DNA from: Thermoplasmatota archaeon
GTDB lineage: Archaea; Thermoplasmatota; Thermoplasmata; GCA-020350865; JAUVCJ01
Assembly (NCBI GenBank): GCA_030595765.1
Contig: JAUVCJ010000103.1
Span: 1-7,839, forward strand
Direction: 5' to 3'
Length of the DNA: 7,839 nucleotides
The position numbers and the translations under genes are program-made. Shown piece by piece: positions 1-4,872 of this stretch. A model generated the notes under the pieces. That model was not told the origin of the DNA and searched no databases. It saw nothing but the letters and a program-made list of their open reading frames with translations. Positions within the stretch are counted from its first letter, which is position 1. Each line of letters begins with the position of its first letter.

Positions 1-415
1 CAAGCGCTTCCACCAGGCGTATGGTTGCTTCGGCAGTCCCGCCGGTTGCAAGCAGGTCATCGATAACAAGAACGCGGTGGCCTGGTTTTATTGCATCCTT
101 ATGGATCTCAAATGTTGCTGAGCCGTACTCCAGGTCGTAGCTCACTTTAATTGTGTCCGCAGGCAGTTTTCCTTCTTTTCTGATTAGTATAAATGGAAGT
201 TTCATTCTCAAAGCCATTGGAGCTCCAAAAAGAAAACCTCGGCTTTCCATGCCGGCGATGGCATCGATCTGCAATCCCTCGCATCTTTTCTCAAACTCGT
301 CCAGCACCTGGTTGAAGGCTTCTGGGTCCAGTAGTATTGGAGTTATGTCCTTGAAAATTATTCCTTTTATCGGAAAGTCTGGCACATCTCGGATGCACTG
401 CATTACTCTGTCCAT
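1..415 (-). CDS. apt: Adenine phosphoribosyltransferase, 3' end cut by window edge
   Basis: Converts adenine and PRPP to AMP and pyrophosphate (cytosolic purine salvage). I translated 138 codons from the ATG at 415-413 and the frame stays open to the left edge. The start MDRVMQCIRDVPDFP followed by GIIFKDITPIL is the usual APT N-terminus. AGMESRGFLFG lies at about residues 54-64, and the PRPP-binding loop VLVIDDLLATGGTAEA at about 115-130 has the two acidic residues and the TGGT turn of type I phosphoribosyltransferases. APTs are usually 170-185 residues, so about 35-45 C-terminal residues are missing. No SD precedes the ATG, but a TATA-like element sits 22-29 nt upstream, which fits a leaderless transcript. 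It lies 158 bp downstream of ribK on the same strand. An in-frame GTG at 430-428 is a less likely start. The family call is firm; the exact base specificity (adenine versus hypoxanthine-like archaeal relatives) is slightly less so. Confidence 0.93.
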   Translation of the reverse strand, partial: MDRVMQCIRDVPDFPIKGIIFKDITPILLDPEAFNQVLDEFEKRCEGLQIDAIAGMESRGFLFGAPMALRMKLPFILIRKEGKLPADTIKVSYDLEYGSATFEIHKDAIKPGHRVLVIDDLLATGGTAEATIRLVEAL

Positions 416-436
416 GATACTGCAACCCACTGGGGG

Positions 437-444
437 TATTTATG
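437..444 (-). promoter_or_regulatory. Candidate TATA box for apt
   Basis: On the minus strand the sequence reads TTTCATAAATACC. The element CATAAATA lies at -29 to -22 relative to the A of the apt ATG at 415. This is the spacing expected if transcription starts at the initiator codon itself. It is the same spacing as for the much better TATA box of the epimerase gene. A second AT-rich element (GATATATC, about 465-472) could give a start with a short leader instead. No clear BRE was identified. Confidence 0.4.
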
Positions 445-479
445 AAATCCGGTTCATGCTCTGGATATATCTTGCTCTA

Positions 480-563
480 GGCCTATCTATTGGGCTATCT
501 TTAGGGCTATTTTTAGGCTATCTCAAAGACTATTCTCTTGTAGTATCTCTAAAGCTATCTCTG
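480..563. repeat. Seven degenerate 12-bp tandem repeats between ribK and apt
   Basis: Seven consecutive 12-bp units fill this stretch: GGCCTATCTATT, GGGCTATCTTTA, GGGCTATTTTTA, GGCTATCTCAAA, GACTATTCTCTT, GTAGTATCTCTA, AAGCTATCTCTG. The shared core is CTATCT (AGATAG on the minus strand). Units 1-4 are the most alike and later units have drifted. The array starts 10 bp beyond the ribK stop codon and ends 64 bp upstream of the apt start. It imposes a four-residue periodicity on the plus-strand reading frame through it, which is a by-product of the repeat and not a gene. Function unknown. Confidence 0.75.
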
Positions 564-573
564 AAGCGAAACG

Positions 574-1257
574 TTAAGATACTTCGATCTCGAGCTCTAC
601 CTCGTCCTCATCCGACAGGTTCAAAGCAGTGCGCAGGTGTTTGGCGGAAATGACCTCCAGGGTGTCGTCATAATGGCTTCGTCGTGGGAACACAAGAAAG
701 CATTCCACATCTTTGATCCGAGCCGGAAAACATTTCACAGAGCCAAATGTTCTGTGTCCCATTGAAAATCCCTCGATGTCTATGCCCTCGGACGATCTGA
801 GCTTGGATATCAGGCCAGTATGGCTTGGGAGGAGCCGTATGTTTAGGGTGCCACTATATGGCATGATACCCAGCTTTTTTCTGAATTGCTTGGAGTAGCC
901 TTCTTGATTGAGATAATATCTCCCCTCTCCCAATCCACCTATCACCATGCCTCTGGCAAGAACCTTCACATTCTCTTCGAATACAACTTTGTAATCCTGA
1001 TATTCCATCCATAGTACGCTTTGACCTTTTTGGGTTACAAGGAGCATCTGGTTGCGAGTACCAAGCATTCTTTCCAATAGACCTAACGAGAACAGCTCAA
1101 GGATGTGTTTGGAAGCAGTTTGCTGACTTATGCCAAGCTCTCTACCCAGCTCCTCAGACTTGATAGGGATGGACATTTTAAGCCCTCCGCGTTTAGCCAA
1201 CGCCTTGAGGGTGTGCAGAAGCCGAGGGCTTATCCTTTCAGGAATGGGCGTTGGCAT
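574..1257 (-). CDS. ribK: CTP-dependent riboflavin kinase with N-terminal helix-turn-helix domain
   Basis: Predicted to phosphorylate riboflavin to FMN using CTP as donor, the archaeal replacement for ATP-dependent flavokinase; 227 residues, cytosolic. Residues about 10-75 form a winged helix-turn-helix: the stretch SEELGRELGISQQTASKHIL (34-53) is the helix-turn-helix core. Residues about 99-227 are the kinase domain, with the glycine-rich GGLGEGRYYL (107-116), MPYSGTLNIRL (132-142), FGSVKCFPARI (171-181) and PRRSHYDDTLEVISAKHLR (191-209), matching the conserved PGTLN-like and PxRxxH-like blocks of RibK. The HTH-RibK fusion is common in euryarchaea and may also act as a regulator, sometimes called RbkR; whether this copy binds DNA cannot be seen. 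The ATG follows the epimerase stop by one base (TAG-T-ATG) and has an SD inside the epimerase's last codons, so the two genes form an operon. Confidence 0.92.
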   Translation of the reverse strand: MPTPIPERISPRLLHTLKALAKRGGLKMSIPIKSEELGRELGISQQTASKHILELFSLGLLERMLGTRNQMLLVTQKGQSVLWMEYQDYKVVFEENVKVLARGMVIGGLGEGRYYLNQEGYSKQFRKKLGIMPYSGTLNIRLLPSHTGLISKLRSSEGIDIEGFSMGHRTFGSVKCFPARIKDVECFLVFPRRSHYDDTLEVISAKHLRTALNLSDEDEVELEIEVS

Positions 1258-1258
1258 A

Positions 1259-2248
1259 CTAGTTCTCCTTGCCGGCTATATGCCAATTTATCAGTTCTTG
1301 CAGACCCGTTTTGATCTCTATAAGGGTCTCGAATCCCAATATCCTTGTGACTTTTTCAATTGAGGCAAATGACTCCCGAACCTCTCCACCTCTGGCCAAA
1401 CCATGGGATACCTCTATCTCTGGAGCAATTCTCTCTACAAGGAGGTCTGCCAATTCATTAATTGTGATTTGATTACCTCTTGCTATGTTGAACACTTTGC
1501 CAGGCGCTTCTGGATGAATCGAAGCCCGGATGTTGGCAGCCACCACATCGGCAACATGTATGAAATCACGGGTCTGTTCTCCATCTCCATAAATGGTTGG
1601 CGCCTCACTAGCCAATAATTTTGTGATGAATATGGGAATTACAGCTGAATAGGTATCCATAATAGATTGTCCTGGCCCGAACACATTAAAATAGCGAAGC
1701 ACGACGGTTTCCAATTTTTGTGTCTTATTAGCATCGAGCAGATGGCGCTCTCCTGCAATTTTATGCTCGGCATAAGGAGAAAGAGGGTCTAGTAGCATAT
1801 CTTCGCTGTGTGGTGGAGCTTGTTTGCCGTAAACTGCAGCTGAAGAGGAGAATACAACCCGTTTAACCTTGGCCTTGATCGCTGCATCAATGACTTTTCT
1901 GGTGCCTTCATCATTTACACTGCGAGATAACCCGGGGTTGTCAATGCTTTCTTGAACGCTAACCAGGGCTGCCATGTGGAATACAATATCGATCCCTTTC
2001 ATTGCGCTTGCCAACGTCCCTTCGTCTGTTATTGTTCCGTTTATGAAGTCGACATTGGCTTGAGCCCTCACCAGTAATTCATTCGCTTTCTGGGATGAGG
2101 TGAGGTCATCAAGGATCCTAACTTCTTTCACTCCACATAGGGCAGCCACGAGATTTGAGCCTATGAAGCCTGCTCCGCCTGTAACGAGGATGGAGCTTCC
2201 CTGGATAGCCTCCAGGTCCAGAGCACGTCTGCCCATCTCGTTGGTCAT
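1259..2248 (-). CDS. NAD-dependent sugar-nucleotide epimerase, UDP-glucose/UDP-GlcNAc 4-epimerase type
   Basis: Extended short-chain dehydrogenase/reductase that most likely inverts C4 of a UDP-hexose, supplying precursors for surface glycans. With the start at 2248 it has 329 residues, the usual length. Visible motifs: the NAD-binding TGGAGFIG (about residues 23-30), an acidic residue ending strand 2 (RILDDLTSS), the serine cluster FSSSAAVYG (about 133-141), the catalytic YAEHK (Tyr159, Lys163), RYFNVFGPGQ (about 185-194) and YGDGEQTRDFIHVADV (about 220-235). The last two blocks resemble WbpP-like UDP-GlcNAc 4-epimerases as much as GalE, so no symbol is given. The frame is open upstream to an ATG at 2293, but a TATA box lies inside that extension and places transcription initiation at the ATG at 2248; this start is chosen. 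The ATG at 2236 is also possible. First gene of the operon with ribK; diverges from the permease operon. Confidence 0.88.
   Translation of the reverse strand: MTNEMGRRALDLEAIQGSSILVTGGAGFIGSNLVAALCGVKEVRILDDLTSSQKANELLVRAQANVDFINGTITDEGTLASAMKGIDIVFHMAALVSVQESIDNPGLSRSVNDEGTRKVIDAAIKAKVKRVVFSSSAAVYGKQAPPHSEDMLLDPLSPYAEHKIAGERHLLDANKTQKLETVVLRYFNVFGPGQSIMDTYSAVIPIFITKLLASEAPTIYGDGEQTRDFIHVADVVAANIRASIHPEAPGKVFNIARGNQITINELADLLVERIAPEIEVSHGLARGGEVRESFASIEKVTRILGFETLIEIKTGLQELINWHIAGKEN
1265..1270 (-). promoter_or_regulatory. Shine-Dalgarno of ribK inside the epimerase 3' end
   Basis: The minus strand reads AAGGAG, then 7 nt (AACTAGT), then the ribK ATG. The motif lies in the last codons of the epimerase gene, so ribK can be translated by re-initiation or coupling. 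It supports the ATG at 1257 as the ribK start. Confidence 0.7.
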
Positions 2249-2269
2249 GCCATGAGATTCAAGCAACCC

Positions 2270-2277
2270 CTTATAAA
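2270..2277 (-). promoter_or_regulatory. TATA box of the epimerase-ribK operon
   Basis: The minus strand reads CTATTTATAAGGGG. The element TTTATAAG is a near-ideal archaeal TATA box and lies at -29 to -22 from the ATG at 2248. No SD precedes that ATG. Together this argues for a leaderless mRNA beginning at or next to the start codon, and against the longer reading frame that begins at 2293. A second TATA-like element (TTATATGG, about 2294-2301) lies further upstream. Confidence 0.7.
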
Positions 2278-2317
2278 TAGTTGCTCTATGCAACCATATA
2301 AGGTTCGTTCAAAAACT

Positions 2318-2410
2318 AAACAAACTTTGTAAAACTAAACAAAACTACCTGCTTTGAAAAACCAAACACCAAACAAACTTTGTAAAACTAATCTAAACTA
2401 CTTACTTTGA
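2318..2410. repeat. Direct repeat, two 40-bp copies with 53-bp period
   Basis: Copies at 2318-2357 and 2371-2410 match at 36 of 40 positions. Each begins AAACAAACTTTGTAAAACTA and ends CTTTGA. The start-to-start distance is 53 bp, close to five helical turns. The copies lie in the divergent control region between the epimerase and permease operons. The 13-bp spacer is A/C-rich and repeats the CCAAAC motif. Could be a slippage duplication or a pair of regulator sites. Confidence 0.85.
2320..2383. promoter_or_regulatory. Two ACAAAcTTTGT palindromes, candidate operators
   Basis: Each 40-bp repeat copy holds the perfect 5+1+5 palindrome ACAAACTTTGT, at 2320-2330 and 2373-2383. Two identical palindromes on the same face of the helix, centred 53 bp apart between two divergent promoters, look like dimer-binding operators. 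This is an inference from symmetry and position; no regulator family can be assigned. Confidence 0.35.
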
Positions 2411-2418
2411 TGTATGAA

Positions 2419-2463
2419 GAATCTATAAATGTAGAATCTATAAATGTAGTATCTATAAATGTA
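2419..2463. repeat. Three 15-bp tandem repeats, each with a TATA-like core
   Basis: Units at 2419-2433 and 2434-2448 are identical (GAATCTATAAATGTA); the unit at 2449-2463 differs at one base (GTATCTATAAATGTA). Each contains CTATAAAT, close to an archaeal TATA box on the plus strand. The array ends 61 bp upstream of the first permease start codon and 8 bp before the nearest TATA candidate. The near identity suggests a recent duplication. Confidence 0.9.
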
Positions 2464-2471
2464 GTTAAGAT

Positions 2472-2479
2472 AATATATG
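2472..2479 (+). promoter_or_regulatory. Candidate TATA box of the permease operon
   Basis: The sequence TAAGATAATATATGAA gives the TATA-like element AATATATG. Transcription would start near 2501, giving a leader of about 24 nt that contains the SD at 2513-2519. The three TATA-like units just upstream could serve as alternative promoters. Confidence 0.45.
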
Positions 2480-2512
2480 AATACACTCTAAAGCATTTTA
2501 ACTGGTTTCATT

Positions 2513-2519
2513 GGCGGTG
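2513..2519 (+). promoter_or_regulatory. Shine-Dalgarno that supports a TTG start
   Basis: GGCGGTG matches the archaeal SD consensus GGAGGTG at six of seven positions and lies 5 nt before the TTG at 2525. The first in-frame ATG (2558) has no such motif at a workable distance and would cut into the N-terminus just before the first membrane segment. Confidence 0.6.
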
Positions 2520-2524
2520 TCTCT

Positions 2525-3604
2525 TTGAATGATCTACTTCTCAAGATTGTCACGAGAATGAACAAACGTCTGGCCATTACGGTCTTGGGCATTGCCGTAT
2601 GCATAATGTATCTTGTCGGTACATCTATTCTAATTCAGGGTCTAGATGTGGGAACTGCCGAAGTTGGTTCTCTGACTCAAAAAGGATTTTATATCGTTTT
2701 TGACGAGAACACCCTCAGCGAGAGCAGGCTTGATTCTTCAGAGATCGACCGGTGGCCGGGGGTGTATTCTACAGGGACGATGCTACCAGTTACCGTAGAG
2801 GTTGATGGCGGGGCTACTCTTGATACTTTTCTGATGGTGGTGGACGATGACGACAACCTGATCGGACTTGGAGAGGTCCAGCTATCGACAGAGGTCCTTC
2901 CAGGAATTGATCTGGACATACCTAGGGGGTCGAGTATAAACCTTACATGGGCTCAAGGTTCGATGCCTACCAGGGCAACTCAAGATTTCAATCCTTATTC
3001 TTCCCAGATATTTTCAGACGACATGATCCTTGCCTCTAGGTCTTTGGGTGAGATTATTCAGCCAGACATTATCGGGAAGGTCTCCTTTGTAATTTTACCG
3101 GCTGAGAACTATGAGGCCATTGCCATTGCAAGGGATGCAGGCTATCATGTCAAGCAGTCTGTGGGTATGCTAGATTTCTTCGAGCAAGGAGTCAATCAGG
3201 TAGAAGCCGACCTCTGGGGGCTTGTTGGCATCTCGGCAGTCATCATCATTCTCATGGTATATAGCATTCTTTCGATTGAGATCCAGTTTAGAACCCCAGA
3301 GATAAGGATAATCAAATACCTGGGTCTTGGGCCAAGAGATGTTCTCTGCCTTTTCCTTATCCAGGCAGCCTACTTGGGATTACTTGGAGGCCTAATTGGA
3401 GCCTCGCTTGGCATAGTAATTGCCAATTCCCTGACATCGGTCGCGCCTATGTTTGGTCTTAAATCCATGATCTATCCTGCAGTATCGTTCACTTCACTTG
3501 GAATTCCTCTTGCATTATCCGTTGGCGCAAGCATCATAGGTGGTTTTTATCCCGCCTATAAGGCATCTTGCACATCTGTGCGGGGCATGAGGGAGGTGCT
3601 ATGA
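2525..3604 (+). CDS. ABC transporter permease, FtsX/MacB type (first of a pair)
   Basis: Integral membrane protein of 359 residues with the FtsX-type permease topology: one N-terminal span (about 17-38), a large extracytoplasmic domain (about 40-228), then three spans (about 231-251, 279-300, 322-343). Family hallmarks are the cytoplasmic coupling segment TPEIRIIKYLGLGPRDV (257-273), which normally contacts the ABC ATPase, and the C-terminal YPAYKAS (342-348). The extracytoplasmic domain is rich in Asp, including DDDDN at 107-111, and is not a clear match to the MacB periplasmic core. The start is TTG, chosen because of the SD 5 nt upstream. Its stop overlaps the next permease start, so the two are probably made in equal amounts and form a heterodimer. 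The substrate is unknown; an envelope-related role (lipid, lipoprotein, peptide or mechanical signalling) is inferred. No ATPase gene lies nearby in the window. Confidence 0.85.
   Translation: MNDLLLKIVTRMNKRLAITVLGIAVCIMYLVGTSILIQGLDVGTAEVGSLTQKGFYIVFDENTLSESRLDSSEIDRWPGVYSTGTMLPVTVEVDGGATLDTFLMVVDDDDNLIGLGEVQLSTEVLPGIDLDIPRGSSINLTWAQGSMPTRATQDFNPYSSQIFSDDMILASRSLGEIIQPDIIGKVSFVILPAENYEAIAIARDAGYHVKQSVGMLDFFEQGVNQVEADLWGLVGISAVIIILMVYSILSIEIQFRTPEIRIIKYLGLGPRDVLCLFLIQAAYLGLLGGLIGASLGIVIANSLTSVAPMFGLKSMIYPAVSFTSLGIPLALSVGASIIGGFYPAYKASCTSVRGMREVL
3591..3598 (+). promoter_or_regulatory. Shine-Dalgarno of the second permease
   Basis: GGGAGGTG lies in the last codons of the first permease. It is 5 nt before the ATG at 3604 and only 2 nt before the ATG at 3601. 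Spacings of 5-7 nt before the other plus-strand starts in the window favour 3604. An upstream in-frame TTG at 3568 has no SD. Confidence 0.7.
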
Positions 3605-4872
3605 TGCTGCTCAAAAAAGAAGCGTTCCTATGGATTACTCTCTGTTCCATCCTATTCTGCGCCTCCATCCCTGTCCTTGTGGGGGTGAGCTTGGGTCCAA
3701 CATCCATTTTTTCCTCTCCAGACATCGTGGTACTGACCCAGTCCTCACGGGATACTCCACTGGATGTGAACCTAGCATACGGACTTGGTGAGCAGGATTT
3801 CATCACCAACGTCAGCCCAGAGATTTATGCCTTTACCTCTACAGTCAATGCTCATACCGGGGTGGAAGAGCCAATCCTGGTTAGGGGGGTTCTTCCTGAA
3901 TCCTTTCTTGAGCTGGAAAGAGGGTATGTATTTAGTGGGAATTATTATTCAAACGAGAGTTTCATTCTATTGGGGGAGGTTCTTTCAGAGAGACTTGGAT
4001 ATGGTGTCGGAGATAGAATGACAATAACCGGCTCTCTTAACCCTGCGTTTTTCGAGGTTACGGTAACTGGTATATATCGGGCGGAAACGTCGGTAGATGA
4101 TGAGATGTTGGTTCCCTTAGACCTATCACGAAAAATGGCCGGCCTGACCACTAATAGCATTCTTTCTATAAGGATTAGGACCACTGACTATGGGGCTCTG
4201 AACTCATATCTGATCCAGAACATCCTCAATGTAGACATTGGTGGGGGCGACTCAGGAACTGGTACGAATGGCGGCACAACAGATGGGAATACCTCTTATG
4301 AGCAGGAGGTCGCCCAGGACCTGGCATTAAAATATTTCAAACCAAGCCACCTCAATGAGACCAGTGACAGCTTCATCTCGACATTCATCCAGAAGGGCAG
4401 TGGCAGCATAGGAATTGTAATAACTGGCTTTATTGTTCTGAATGCAGTTCTAATCTTCATGGGAATTTCATCTATTTTCCTTAGAGGCCTGATTGAGCGC
4501 AGACATGATCTGGGTGTACTCTCGGCTATCGGCGCTAGTAAGTTAAATATACAGATACTTCTTTTCAAAGATATATTGTTGATGTCACTATTAGCTACTG
4601 GCATAGGGGTGACAGTAGGAGTGGCCACAGCTTATTTCATAAGTGAGAGCAATCTACTCCTAGCCTTTGGTCATGTTGTACGCCCTATCATTAATCTAGA
4701 CCTGGTGCTCATCATGGTGGCAGCATCCATGGCCATTGCAGTATCTTCGGGAGTTCTTGGAACCGCCTGGCAACTGAGTAAGGCACCTCAGGATCTTATT
4801 CATGGACGGGACGTTTTGCAACCCGAAGGCGATATGGATGGGCTTGTGAGCCTCTTGGAGGTAAGCTCTTGA
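3604..4872 (+). CDS. ABC transporter permease, FtsX/MacB type with MacB-like core (second of a pair)
   Basis: Membrane protein of 422 residues from the ATG at 3604. Span 1 is at about 8-28. The extracytoplasmic domain (about 30-265) contains a MacB-core-like segment, with LVRGVLPESFLELERG (92-107), ILLGEVLSERLGYGVGDRMT (121-140) and FEVTVTGIYR (150-159). It is followed by a Gly/Thr/Asn-rich linker, GGGDSGTGTNGGTTDGNTS (213-231). Three spans follow (about 269-292, 324-345, 366-388), with the FtsX coupling segment ERRHDLGVLSAIGASKLNI at 298-316. Four N-X-S/T sequons (NVS 69, NES 117, NTS 229, NET 251) lie in the external domain and could be N-glycosylated. The start overlaps the upstream stop and the stop overlaps the next start (TTGA), so translation is coupled on both sides. 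Likely the heterodimer partner of the first permease, with an external substrate or partner protein; specificity unknown. Confidence 0.87.
   Translation: MLLKKEAFLWITLCSILFCASIPVLVGVSLGPTSIFSSPDIVVLTQSSRDTPLDVNLAYGLGEQDFITNVSPEIYAFTSTVNAHTGVEEPILVRGVLPESFLELERGYVFSGNYYSNESFILLGEVLSERLGYGVGDRMTITGSLNPAFFEVTVTGIYRAETSVDDEMLVPLDLSRKMAGLTTNSILSIRIRTTDYGALNSYLIQNILNVDIGGGDSGTGTNGGTTDGNTSYEQEVAQDLALKYFKPSHLNETSDSFISTFIQKGSGSIGIVITGFIVLNAVLIFMGISSIFLRGLIERRHDLGVLSAIGASKLNIQILLFKDILLMSLLATGIGVTVGVATAYFISESNLLLAFGHVVRPIINLDLVLIMVAASMAIAVSSGVLGTAWQLSKAPQDLIHGRDVLQPEGDMDGLVSLLEVSS
4857..4862 (+). promoter_or_regulatory. Shine-Dalgarno that supports a TTG start for the GT-C-like gene
   Basis: GGAGGT ends 6 nt before the TTG at 4869, whereas the first ATG (4878) is 15 nt away. 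The TTG overlaps the upstream TGA as TTGA. The spacing favours TTG, which adds Met-Arg-Arg before the internal Met. Confidence 0.6.

Noticed and set aside
153..653. 166-codon plus-strand frame over apt, the 12-bp repeat and the ribK end
   Set aside because: It is antisense to two well-recognised genes and its periodic LGLS-type stretch is the translated 12-bp repeat. No family resemblance.
2249..2293. N-terminal 15-codon extension of the epimerase
   Set aside because: It contains the TATA box, adds nothing conserved before the NAD-binding fold and has no SD.
2294..2463. CRISPR-like array in the divergent control region
   Set aside because: Repeats are directly adjacent or only two in number, spacers are not unique and of constant length, and no cas gene is present.
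3568..3603. TTG start (3568) extending the second permease by 12 residues
   Set aside because: No SD upstream, long overlap with the first permease, while GGGAGGTG is ideally placed for the ATG at 3604.
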